A stretch of 9,169 nucleotides of DNA. Origin: Bacillota bacterium. GTDB taxonomy: Bacteria; Bacillota_C; Negativicutes; CTSoil-072. Location: assembly GCA_017861495.1 (NCBI GenBank), contig JAGFXW010000170.1, positions 1-9,169 on the forward strand, written 5' to 3'. The position numbers and the translations under genes were made by a program. Shown here in pieces: positions 1 to 6,311 of the stretch. The first letter of the stretch is position 1; each line of letters starts with the position of its first letter. The notes beneath the pieces were generated by a model, which was not told the origin of the DNA, did not search any database, and saw nothing but the letters and a program-made list of their open reading frames with translations.

Positions 1-193
1 CTTCTTCATCATTTGTGATGCGAAGCTTTTCCTGCGGAAATTCAAACTCATATAAATGGCTGTCCCACCAATCCATAGAAAACTGGATCGTATCATGCAA
101 CCTTCTAAAGGTTACATCTGCCGGGATAATAACCCTACGCCAAATCAAAGGCTCCGAATCAACTAATTCTATCTTAATTTGATAAGCTTTCAT
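1..193 (-). CDS. pRiA4b ORF-3-like protein, N-terminal part (partial)
   Basis: I translated the minus strand from an ATG at 191-193 and found 64 residues running off the left edge of the window. The start MKAYQIKIELVDSEPLIWRR, followed by a LHDTIQ segment (residues 32-37) and a WDSHLYEF segment (43-50), is the signature of the plasmid pRiA4b ORF-3-like family (PF07929). Members occur widely on plasmids, in IS1096-type contexts and in bacterial accessory regions, and their biochemical function is not established. The C-terminal remainder is missing because of the window edge, not visibly because of truncation. The upstream purine run GGGGTAGGG (197-205) is a weak ribosome binding site. The gene shares the orientation of the two upstream genes but is separated from the nearest by about 120 bases, so it may have its own promoter. 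The family call is firm; the role is unknown. Confidence 0.85.
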   Translation of the reverse strand, partial: MKAYQIKIELVDSEPLIWRRVIIPADVTFRRLHDTIQFSMDWWDSHLYEFEFPQEKLRITNDEE

Positions 194-314
194 TTTCCCT
201 ACCCCAATATCTATAATCTTGTTCCTTCATTTATTGTCTTAAAGTGATTGCATTTTTCGGTTATTTGCATTTGAGCCTTTTATTTGAAAATAAGTTCTTA
301 AACATGTCCTTCGT

Positions 315-779
315 TCAATCCCACATAATCATCAGACTACCATCCTCGTACAAACCATTCTTGCCACATCTAGGACAAGGATATCTCTGAAGGTCAATTT
401 CTCTTTCCTTCCAGCCTTCATCTGTAACAATCTCATGTTCAATCAGTTCTAGCTTAGCTTTACATTTAGTGCATTTGTACTCCACTTCAAAGCTACCATT
501 ATCATAATCCAAGTGAATAAAAAACCTTTCATAAAATTCGCCACATTGAGGACAGCGGTACACCGCATGTCTATAATCGTCCGCAATGACAGCGCGCTTA
601 TCCATCAATAAAATTCCGATGTACTTAACTGTCTTTTTTGATCGTATAAGGCTGGGAAGCAATGCAAACTCGCTGTTAGCCTCCATAAGATTTAGCGGGC
701 TATACATCATCCCAATTCCGACTTTAAAACTCTTTGCATAATCGCATTCCTTACAACAAATTCCATATGAGCTGCCCAT
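315..779 (-). CDS. zinc-ribbon protein with four CxxC knuckles
   Basis: This gene encodes 154 residues. Four CxxC pairs are visible: C9/C12 (CKEC), C76/C79 (CPQC), C103/C106 (CTKC) and C135/C138 (CPRC), enough for two zinc ribbons. Between the first two knuckles is a charged, partly hydrophobic stretch (residues 20-70) with no recognised domain. I see no signal peptide and no convincing membrane helix, so it is probably cytoplasmic and may bind nucleic acid or protein through the ribbons; that role is inference. The start is supported by GGAGGT at about 785-790, roughly six bases before the ATG. It lies 22 bases downstream of the nuclease-like gene on the same strand, so the two are probably cotranscribed. 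I do not recognise a named family. Confidence 0.8.
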   Translation of the reverse strand: MGSSYGICCKECDYAKSFKVGIGMMYSPLNLMEANSEFALLPSLIRSKKTVKYIGILLMDKRAVIADDYRHAVYRCPQCGEFYERFFIHLDYDNGSFEVEYKCTKCKAKLELIEHEIVTDEGWKEREIDLQRYPCPRCGKNGLYEDGSLMIMWD

Positions 780-801
780 TATGCACCTCCGTTTGAATTC
801 T

Positions 802-1260
802 CTACCTCATCAATTGAGGCAGAACCTCTTCAAATTTATATAAATTCAGGATTTGCATGTTTTTCTTTGATAAATTTATACCGTACTCCGGCTTGCTTTT
901 TAAACCTTCATAGTCTTTATCACTAAACAAGGCATTCGGAGTTTTCCAAGCAGTAGCAGGTATAAGATAGATTTCCGGCAAAATTCCATCTTCAAATAAT
1001 AACAGTACTAAATAGGCATTCGAATTATCTATATTCCATTTTTCTTTTTGCATAAAAACATAGCCGATCTGACGCACAGACTTTACTTGAATCTCAAAAA
1101 AACTGCCATCCTTACTCTTTACAATAAAATCAATTCCATGGTCGTCAACCTCTGATGTATACACTTCAAAGCCATACGATGCAAATTCCATCTTCGCATA
1201 ATATTCCGCATATCTACCAAGTTGCAGTTTATTTAAAATTGACCAACTTGTATTAGGCAT
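802..1260 (-). CDS. PD-(D/E)XK nuclease-fold protein (DUF4365-like)
   Basis: This gene encodes 152 residues with the layout of a small PD-(D/E)XK nuclease-fold protein. An N-terminal helix carries E19 (GRYAEYYAKMEF), a strand and turn carry D44 (DDHGID), and the next strand carries Q58 and K60 (EIQVKS). Together these give the E...D...(E/Q)xK active-site pattern found in DUF4365-like and PF11645-like proteins, where GID followed by IQVKS is typical. The C-terminal half (residues 80-150) has alternating hydrophobic strands and no further motif I can name. Such proteins occur in restriction, mobile-element and Holliday-junction-type contexts; which applies here is not shown. The start is supported by GAGGTG at 1266-1271, five bases upstream. 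A TATAAT box and a perfect dyad lie directly upstream, so it probably heads a two-gene operon with the zinc-ribbon gene. Confidence 0.75.
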   Translation of the reverse strand: MPNTSWSILNKLQLGRYAEYYAKMEFASYGFEVYTSEVDDHGIDFIVKSKDGSFFEIQVKSVRQIGYVFMQKEKWNIDNSNAYLVLLLFEDGILPEIYLIPATAWKTPNALFSDKDYEGLKSKPEYGINLSKKNMQILNLYKFEEVLPQLMR

Positions 1261-1283
1261 ATAGGCACCTCAGAAATAAAAAT

Positions 1284-1309
1284 TAGTGTATAGAAACACC
1301 TATACACTA
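1284..1309. promoter_or_regulatory. perfect dyad just downstream of a -10 box: operator or 5' mRNA hairpin
   Basis: TAGTGTATAG (1284-1293) and CTATACACTA (1300-1309) are perfect 10-base inverted arms around a 6-base spacer. On the minus strand a TATAAT box lies at 1312-1317, so a transcript would start near 1305 and the dyad covers about -5 to +21, just before the GAGGTG ribosome binding site of the nuclease-like gene. It could be a repressor site or a 5' hairpin. No good -35 hexamer sits at 17 bases. It is not a typical terminator, since it is AT-rich and has no T tract. Confidence 0.6.
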
Positions 1310-1319
1310 CAATTATATA

Positions 1320-1337
1320 CCTGTTATTGCCAACAGG
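1320..1337. repeat. short inverted repeat between recombinase and nuclease-like gene
   Basis: CCTGTT (1320-1325) and AACAGG (1332-1337) form perfect 6-base arms around a 6-base spacer. The repeat lies 11 bases beyond the stop of the fused recombinase and just upstream of the TATAAT box at 1312-1317, so two dyads with equal spacers flank that box. The sequence alone does not decide between weak terminator, second operator half or part of a recombination site. Confidence 0.4.
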
Positions 1338-1348
1338 CTATTTAAACA

Positions 1349-3718
1349 TCACCCCAATACCTCCCTTACCTCAACCCCTGTCTTGAAAACAAAGGTCACC
1401 TCACCCAAAGACTTCACACTGACCTTCTCGATTAGCCTGCGGAAGAGGTCTCCATCAAATCGCTCAAGCGGCGAAGACTGTTCCTGTATGAACTGTCTCA
1501 ATTCATCAATCCGCTGAATTCGAATAACTTTTTGGGCCTCTTCATCCACTAATTTCTGCCGCAGTCCCCTAAATCGCTCAATCTCCGCTGTCAGTTGGCC
1601 ATACTCTTCGTCATACGCTCTAATATCAAGTCCTGTCTTTGCATTTAATCGAACCAGGCTCATTATCTCCTGCTGAAGCTCGGTCAGACGCTCGTTTACC
1701 TGTTCATGAGTAAATTCGTACTCAACCATGTCAAGGCTCTTGTATATGTTATCGAAGAGTTTTTCCATGAATGTTTCCTTGCCGCCAATAACCTGGTTAA
1801 TAACGCTCACAAAGGCTCGCTCCAGCTTTCGTTCTGTTATCGCCTTCTGCGAACAAGCCTTTTCGCCATTCATTCTATGGTTGGCGCAAATCCAGACACC
1901 CTTCTTGTACTTTCCGACACCCCAAATCTGCCGGTTGAACTTGGCTCCGCAATTGCTGCAATATAACTTCCCTGAAAACGGATATTTGCTGGAGTATTCG
2001 CTTTTACCGGTTTTAGAGTAACCTCGTAAGCTGTTCCTTCTGGCAATTTCCACCTGAACCGCTGCAAAATCTTCTTTAGTCACAATCCCCTCATGGCTGT
2101 TCTCAACGTAATATTTAGGAACATATCCGTCATTACGCACCCGCTTCTTGGTAAGAAAGTCTATGGTATATGACTTTTGCAGCAACGCATCACCCGTATA
2201 TTTTTCATTTTTCAAGATCTGATAGATATTGGTATCATGCCATTTAATATGTCCCGCGCCATTTTTGATTCCGTCCTTTTCCAAACCTTTGATAATGCTT
2301 TTAGCACTTTTCCCCTCAAGGTACTCTCGATATATCCGCCTTACTATTTCAGCTTGCTCGGGAACGATTACAAGATTGCCGTTTTCGTCCTTGGTATAAC
2401 CCAGGAACCACTTATGGTTAACCCAAACTTTTCCCTCCTGGAAACGGTATACTATACCCATGCGAGTGATTTTTGACAAATTGGAGCTTTCTTCCTGAGC
2501 GAGCGACGACATAATGCTGATCAGCAAATCTCCCCGCCCATCCAGCGTATTGATATTTTCCTTTTCAAAAAAAACGGCAATGTTTTTCTCCTTAAGCTGA
2601 CGCACATATTGAAGGCAGTCCAGGGTGTTCCGTGCAAAACGGCTGATTGACTTTGTCATGATCATATCAATCTTTCCTGCTATGCAGTCGTCAATCATTT
2701 TATTGAATTCAAGCCGCTTTTTTGTATTGGTACCGCTGATCCCTTCATCGGCATAAATACCCACAAAGTCCCATGCAGGATTATTGGCGATTAAACTTGA
2801 GTAAAACTTGATTTGCGCTTCTAGCGAACTTAGTTGATCTTCGTTATCCGTAGAAACCCGGCAATAAGCGCATACTCTGGTTTTGGCAGTCGTCATCGGC
2901 ATCGGGTTTTTGGCAAAATGGTTCTTAATTTTCTCAGTTTCATAATCGGACAAATCCAGCGATGCCGTCTCCCACTCCGCTGCCGTCCGCTTGTTTATTA
3001 AGATATTCAAATCATTTTGCAATTCTAGTAGCCTATTTTCATCGGCCTTCTTCATCTGATCAATGGTTTCGCAAATCAATATTTCTAATGCCTTATCTGA
3101 ATCAGATTGGCAGACTTTTGTTTTAGGAAAAATTTTCCCGCTTAGACACTCGCTTCGAATCTTGTTGTAAGCTTCAACACAAACCACCTCGAGCATCTCT
3201 TCATAAATGTTACCACTTGCCCTACACTTGCCCTCGTTTCTCAATCTATAGTTTAGACATCGCCAACTTGCTTTTCTCGTAAGACCGTTTTGCTTTTGCA
3301 GCCCCCGAATATAATTGCTGCCGCAGCTTGCGCATTGGATGAACCCGGAAAATGGATACACTCGTTTGTCGTTGCAGCTTACATGCCGTGTGGCAATTGC
3401 TTTTTCTTTTTCTTTTTTTCGTACTGCCTGAGCCGCTTCAAATATGTCCCTAGTGAAAATCTGGGGATACTTATCATTGCCAAGATATCTTTCATCCGCC
3501 AAAATCCTCGAGACCATGCTGTATTGCCAGGCACAGGAATCCCCGCGCGGGCGCAAGATCTCATGATTAATCAGGTACCAGGTAATGGCATAGCGGTTCA
3601 TACCCCCGATGTATTTTTCATAAATCAGCCGGACAACCGACGCCCTTTCTTCATGTACCTCTTTTCTTCCCAGGTAATTCAGCTTATAGCCGTATGGATA
3701 CAACGGAATTGTCGCCAT
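1349..3718 (-). CDS. fused large serine recombinase: catalytic-less recombinase module joined to a complete recombinase
   Basis: I place the start at the ATG at 3716-3718 (MATIPLYPYGYK), giving 789 residues; AGGTGG lies just upstream and overlaps the previous gene's stop. A start at 3784 would overlap that gene and has no such support. Domains in order: a Recombinase domain (about 8-105), a zinc ribbon (C129, C132, C154, C165), a helical linker (190-270), then a full large serine recombinase. The latter has a resolvase catalytic domain (281-430) with nucleophile S289 in YCRVST and R360/R363 in SRFARN, a second Recombinase domain (about 436-565), a second zinc ribbon (C587, C590, C611, C622), a coiled coil (about 670-740) and a C-terminal segment. 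Usual family length is 450-700 residues. The N-terminal module has no catalytic serine of its own. No ribosome binding site precedes the internal ATGs at residues 273 and 275, so it should be translated as one chain. Likely role: site-specific integration/excision with the upstream paralogue. Confidence 0.9.
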   Translation of the reverse strand: MATIPLYPYGYKLNYLGRKEVHEERASVVRLIYEKYIGGMNRYAITWYLINHEILRPRGDSCAWQYSMVSRILADERYLGNDKYPQIFTRDIFEAAQAVRKKEKEKAIATRHVSCNDKRVYPFSGFIQCASCGSNYIRGLQKQNGLTRKASWRCLNYRLRNEGKCRASGNIYEEMLEVVCVEAYNKIRSECLSGKIFPKTKVCQSDSDKALEILICETIDQMKKADENRLLELQNDLNILINKRTAAEWETASLDLSDYETEKIKNHFAKNPMPMTTAKTRVCAYCRVSTDNEDQLSSLEAQIKFYSSLIANNPAWDFVGIYADEGISGTNTKKRLEFNKMIDDCIAGKIDMIMTKSISRFARNTLDCLQYVRQLKEKNIAVFFEKENINTLDGRGDLLISIMSSLAQEESSNLSKITRMGIVYRFQEGKVWVNHKWFLGYTKDENGNLVIVPEQAEIVRRIYREYLEGKSAKSIIKGLEKDGIKNGAGHIKWHDTNIYQILKNEKYTGDALLQKSYTIDFLTKKRVRNDGYVPKYYVENSHEGIVTKEDFAAVQVEIARRNSLRGYSKTGKSEYSSKYPFSGKLYCSNCGAKFNRQIWGVGKYKKGVWICANHRMNGEKACSQKAITERKLERAFVSVINQVIGGKETFMEKLFDNIYKSLDMVEYEFTHEQVNERLTELQQEIMSLVRLNAKTGLDIRAYDEEYGQLTAEIERFRGLRQKLVDEEAQKVIRIQRIDELRQFIQEQSSPLERFDGDLFRRLIEKVSVKSLGEVTFVFKTGVEVREVLG
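3401..3419. repeat. A-rich homopolymer tract inside the fused recombinase gene
   Basis: On the coding (minus) strand the tract reads A7-G-A5-G-A5, encoding the Lys/Glu run KKEKEK in the first recombinase module. Such runs are prone to replication slippage and, with A7G, to transcriptional or ribosomal slippage. The frame is intact in this sequence. Confidence 0.5.
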
Positions 3719-3728
3719 ATTTACCACC

Positions 3729-5258
3729 TCACACCTTATCGTCGCCACGCTGCAATTTGTATCGTTCCTCAAGCTCCATGCCATTTTCTATCCCTTCAAA
3801 AAATGATATAAGTTTATCAGTTTGTTTTACCCGCTCGTCCTGGCCTTCAATTTGCTGAATAATACTGTTGCGCTCTGCCCTCAGCCTGCCAAGTTTGCCT
3901 ATTAACTCTTCATGCTCGATGCGGATAATAGCCTTGTCAGTTACCCCCTTCTCATATAGTTCAAGCAAGACATGCTCTTGTTTTAATAAGCCGTCAATTT
4001 CGGCATTAATATCATCGAGCTTGCCTCCGCCGATTTTGGCATGGCTGACCATTCTAAGCGTGGCGGAAAAGTTGGTTAAAAGATACCGGTTCATACGCAG
4101 CTTGTTGAAAACCCGAACGAAAAGCCTTTCAATCGTGTTGTTTTTGATGGGCCGCATATCGCAGGTAGACACTCGCCGTTCGATGTAGTTAGCACATCCC
4201 CAGAATTCCTGCCTGAACGGTTTTGAACAATTATGAATCTGATGCCTAAAACCTCGTCCACATTTGCCGCATACGATCTTGTGACTAAAAGGGTATCTAG
4301 TCTGGTATTTCCACGCCATTTCCGGACTATATCCTTTTCCACGTATGCGTTCGGCAAGCAGTTCTTGAACCAGTTCGAATTTTTCCCGTTCAATGATCGG
4401 TGGATGATTATCTTTGATGTAATACATCGGGGCCTCGCCTTCATTTGCCTTTCGCTTGAACGTAATGCTATTGGCGGTAACCGTCTTTTGCAGTATGGCA
4501 TCACCGACATACTTTTCATTTCGAAGCATTCCCAATACCACCGAAGGCTGCCAACGGGTACCACCTGACACATTTTTAATTCCATCTGCTTCTAAATCTC
4601 TTGCAATGAGCGTTACCCCCTTACCGGATATGCTCTCATTAAATACCCTTCTGACAATAGCCGCTTGCTCTTCATTAATGACAAGTCCACCTTTGCCGTC
4701 TCTGTCATATCCCATAAATCGTTCTGTCACTAAATGCATTTTGCCTTGCTTGAATCGCTTTTGATTAGACCACCGAATGTTCTGTGACGTAGATATTAGT
4801 TCTTCCTCGGCAATAGAACTTAAAATGGTAAGAATAAGCTCACTCTCAGCGCTTAAGGTATTAATGTTTTCCTTTTCAAAAAACACCCCGACGCCCCAGC
4901 TTTTCAAAAGCCGAACCGTTTCAATGCAGTCGGCTGTGTTTCTAGCAAAGCGGCTTATGGACTTAGTGATAACAAGATCCAGCTTGCGATTTTCGGCATC
5001 CCTGACCATTCGTAGAAACTCTGTCCGGTTCTTCTTGCTCTTGCCGGATATTCCCTCATCCGCATAAATGCCGGCAAACTTCCAATCCGGATTGTTCTCA
5101 ATAAGGGCACTATAATGCCGGATCTGAGCGTCAAATGAATTTTGCTGTTCCTCGTGCATTGTGCTAACCCTGCAGTACGCACAAACACGAAGCTTGCTAA
5201 TTCTTTTACCAGCTTCATCAAAACCCGGCGCTGCTTTAATTGTTGTTACTGTTTTCAT
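3729..5258 (-). CDS. large serine recombinase (site-specific recombinase/integrase)
   Basis: The start chosen is the ATG at 5256-5258 (MKTVTTIKAAPGF), preceded at six bases by AAGGAG (5265-5270); this gives 509 residues. An in-frame start at 5318 would add 20 residues without a ribosome binding site. The resolvase catalytic domain (about 22-165) contains the nucleophile S32 in YCRVST, ADEGISG, and R103/R106 in SRFARN. A Recombinase domain (about 180-310), a zinc ribbon (C330, C333, C355, C366) and a coiled coil (about 413-475) follow. The family cuts and rejoins attachment sites through a phosphoserine intermediate. The C-terminus ends soon after the coiled coil and lacks the final segment (FDGDLFRRLIEKV type) seen in the neighbouring fusion protein. 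The catalytic domain is clearly paralogous to that neighbour's, with the same SISRFARNT and FFEKENINTL blocks. Its stop is ten bases from the next start, which implies translational coupling. Confidence 0.93.
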   Translation of the reverse strand: MKTVTTIKAAPGFDEAGKRISKLRVCAYCRVSTMHEEQQNSFDAQIRHYSALIENNPDWKFAGIYADEGISGKSKKNRTEFLRMVRDAENRKLDLVITKSISRFARNTADCIETVRLLKSWGVGVFFEKENINTLSAESELILTILSSIAEEELISTSQNIRWSNQKRFKQGKMHLVTERFMGYDRDGKGGLVINEEQAAIVRRVFNESISGKGVTLIARDLEADGIKNVSGGTRWQPSVVLGMLRNEKYVGDAILQKTVTANSITFKRKANEGEAPMYYIKDNHPPIIEREKFELVQELLAERIRGKGYSPEMAWKYQTRYPFSHKIVCGKCGRGFRHQIHNCSKPFRQEFWGCANYIERRVSTCDMRPIKNNTIERLFVRVFNKLRMNRYLLTNFSATLRMVSHAKIGGGKLDDINAEIDGLLKQEHVLLELYEKGVTDKAIIRIEHEELIGKLGRLRAERNSIIQQIEGQDERVKQTDKLISFFEGIENGMELEERYKLQRGDDKV

Positions 5259-5320
5259 GCTTTGCTCCTTCCCTATCCGCGATTTCGAGGAACGCGGAAA
5301 TATATTTATATCAAACAATA

Positions 5321-5351
5321 TACCTACCTTCAGTAATTTAGAAGGTAGGTA
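5321..5351. promoter_or_regulatory. perfect 11-base inverted repeat upstream of the recombinase operon
   Basis: TACCTACCTTC (5321-5331) and GAAGGTAGGTA (5341-5351) are perfect inverted arms with a 9-base spacer, in the 123-base gap between the small helical gene and the first recombinase. On the minus strand the hairpin is followed by a moderately T-rich stretch, so it could be an attenuator or weak terminator. It could equally be an operator over the recombinase promoter, or part of an attachment site, which in this family often lies next to the gene. Confidence 0.55.
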
Positions 5352-5381
5352 ATGTTAGCTCTAAAAGCCCGTAATAGCAAG

Positions 5382-5537
5382 TCATTTGGCCATCGCCACT
5401 CCGATAAATATTCGTCTATTTTCAGTGTCTATTCTGTCATATTCCTTTTGAGTAATCAGGCCTTTTCGAAGCAGGCTTTTGATGATATGGCTAGCCACTT
5501 CATATTCGTTTGATATCACCGGACATACCAACATCAT
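5382..5537 (-). CDS. small helical protein preceding the recombinases (SHOCT-like)
   Basis: The start chosen is the ATG at 5535-5537 (MMLVCPV), because AGGAGG lies at 5543-5548; the second ATG, at 5532-5534, is equally possible. The product is 51 or 50 residues. The core IIKSLLRKGLITQKEYDRID (residues 18-37) is an amphipathic helix-turn-helix resembling the short SHOCT-type motif (LLxxGLITxxEYxxxK). Small genes with this pattern are, to my recollection, frequent directly upstream of clostridial large serine recombinases. The C-terminal tail (RRIFIGVAMAK) is basic and hydrophobic. A possible role is an accessory factor or regulator of the recombinases, such as a directionality factor; nothing in the sequence proves that. 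It lies 123 bases upstream of the first recombinase on the same strand. Confidence 0.75.
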   Translation of the reverse strand: MMLVCPVISNEYEVASHIIKSLLRKGLITQKEYDRIDTENRRIFIGVAMAK

Positions 5538-5572
5538 TCGCACCTCCTTATGATAATCGGGCAAATAAAATA

Positions 5573-5613
5573 GCCACAGCATAATACTGTGGCAGAATCA
5601 TTTTAATATTATA
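5573..5613 (-). promoter_or_regulatory. TATAAT box with 5'-leader hairpin before the small helical gene
   Basis: On the minus strand a TATAAT box lies at 5608-5613, placing a start near 5601. The leader then meets a perfect hairpin, GCCACAG (5573-5579) with CTGTGGC (5587-5593) around 7 bases, followed by TATTTTATTTG and then the AGGAGG of the small gene. The hairpin plus T-rich tail could end transcription coming from the symE-like gene or attenuate this promoter. No good -35 hexamer is seen at 17 bases, so the promoter call is tentative. Confidence 0.45.
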
Positions 5614-5775
5614 TTTCGAGACTCTCCAACTAAGCCAGACTAGATACCCTTCTTATCCGATCCGTATGGAGATAGTTTTAGTCAGTCATAGTTTCATGGT
5701 CCAAATAACGTTTTACAGGTTACCCATTGAGCAGATAAATCCGTCTGAAAAGCTCTTCTGTATTAGTTCTTGTCT

Positions 5776-5979
5776 TTAGCAAAAGTCAGCGGTCGCGTCA
5801 TTAGAAATAACTCTGATAAGCAATACTCCTTTTTTTGCCGCTACTTCAATCTTGTCGCCCGGTTCAAAACCAAGCTCCTGGAGCCATTTCCCCCGCAGCC
5901 TGACAAGAGGCACCATCTTATCGTTTTGATAAATGTAATAGACGGTAAGAATACGTTTAATCCTTGTTTTTGCAGGCAT
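5776..5979 (-). CDS. SymE-family type I toxin-like protein (AbrB fold)
   Basis: This gene encodes 67 residues. The block PLVRLRGKWLQELGFEPGDK (24-43), followed by IEVAAKKGVLLIRVIS (44-59), matches the SymE family (PF08845), whose hallmark is RLxGKWLxexGFxxGdxvxV followed by a terminal G-x-L-xI strand. The fold is related to AbrB. E. coli SymE is an SOS-induced protein, described as an RNA-cleaving toxin, whose translation is blocked by the antisense RNA SymR. GGGGAGGT (5991-5998) lies upstream at a rather long 11-base spacing. I find no convincing antisense promoter over the start and no recognisable LexA box. The leader contains a palindrome, ATTCCGTGGAAT (6028-6039). Position between lysis and integration modules suggests an addiction or stress gene of the element; a DNA-binding AbrB-like regulator is an alternative. 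Confidence 0.78.
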   Translation of the reverse strand: MPAKTRIKRILTVYYIYQNDKMVPLVRLRGKWLQELGFEPGDKIEVAAKKGVLLIRVISNDATADFC

Positions 5980-6081
5980 CTTCTTTGTCTACCTCCCCCA
6001 TATTCAGGCTTCGTAAGAACTTCTCTTATTCCGTGGAATTAACTAAAGAATAAGTCCTGACGAATAGCCTGTTTTCGGGGG

Positions 6082-6127
6082 AAATTAAAAAGCGCACGCC
6101 AGGTCTTCCATAGACCTACACATGCGC
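6082..6127 (-). terminator. strong rho-independent terminator
   Basis: On the minus strand, GCGCA plus AGGTCT on one arm pairs with AGACCT plus TGCGC on the other, around the loop ATGGA. The intervening bases pair through G-U wobbles with one bulge, giving about 15 base pairs. The stem is followed directly by TTTTTAATTT (6082-6091). It is the clearest terminator in the window and probably ends minus-strand transcription from the lysis operon or from the gap before it. It insulates the symE-like gene. Confidence 0.8.
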
Positions 6128-6237
6128 AAAATTGCTTCGTTGTCTGGCGTATCGCAAAAGACAATCTGTAACAGACTGTTGTTTAGATATGCCAACACCT
6201 CTGCATGCAGTCGCTCAGCCTCTGTCAGAGCATACAA
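6085..6237 (-). pseudogene. possible remnant ORF, 50 codons, no good start
   Basis: The minus-strand frame reads LYALTEAERLHAEVLAYLNN and continues through a CDTPDNEA segment to end MEDLACAF, stopping inside the terminator T tract. It reads like protein (amphipathic helices, no low-complexity bias), but its only full-length start is a TTG without a ribosome binding site. The same frame upstream shows a 17-codon piece beginning MGPSFQQVRLVKG (ATG at 6289-6297 region), closed by adjacent TAA and TAG stops. It may be the decayed C-terminus of a phage gene or a chance ORF over structured sequence. No family recognised. Confidence 0.25.
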
Positions 6238-6276
6238 TCGCTATTACACAACGGATGCGCCTTTAACCAGCCTTAC

Positions 6277-6305
6277 TTGTTGAAAAGAAGGCCCCATTGT
6301 ATAAT
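6277..6305 (+). promoter_or_regulatory. sigma-A promoter for the cloverleaf RNA
   Basis: TTGTTG (6277-6282), a 17-base spacer and a perfect TATAAT (6300-6305) lie on the plus strand. The expected start, seven bases beyond the -10 box, is G6312. That base is exactly the first of the outer stem of the RNA described next, and the agreement supports both calls. The -35 box matches the consensus only in TTG. Confidence 0.65.
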
Positions 6306-6311
6306 AAAATT

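Noticed and set aside
280..296. AT-only hairpin TTATTT-GA-AAATAA as a terminator after the zinc-ribbon gene
   Set aside because: It has no GC base pairs in the stem and no following T tract in the right orientation.
1312..1333. TTGGCA paired with TATAAT as a full promoter for the nuclease-like gene
   Set aside because: The spacing is only 10 bases; the TATAAT may be real, but this -35 assignment is not.
3719..3784. 22-codon N-terminal extension of the fused recombinase (MAWSLRND...)
   Set aside because: It overlaps the end of the preceding gene in another frame; the ATG at 3716-3718 has the ribosome binding site and matches where the Recombinase domain begins.
3290..3811. 173-codon plus-strand open frame over the recombinase junction
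   Set aside because: It is antisense to two well-supported recombinase genes, has odd composition (phenylalanine run from the T tract) and lacks a ribosome binding site.
4091..4585. 164-codon minus-strand open frame inside the first recombinase
   Set aside because: It overlaps conserved recombinase and zinc-ribbon coding in another frame and resembles no family.
5800..5975. SymR-like antisense RNA over the symE-like gene
   Set aside because: No plus-strand -35/-10 pair with acceptable spacing was found.
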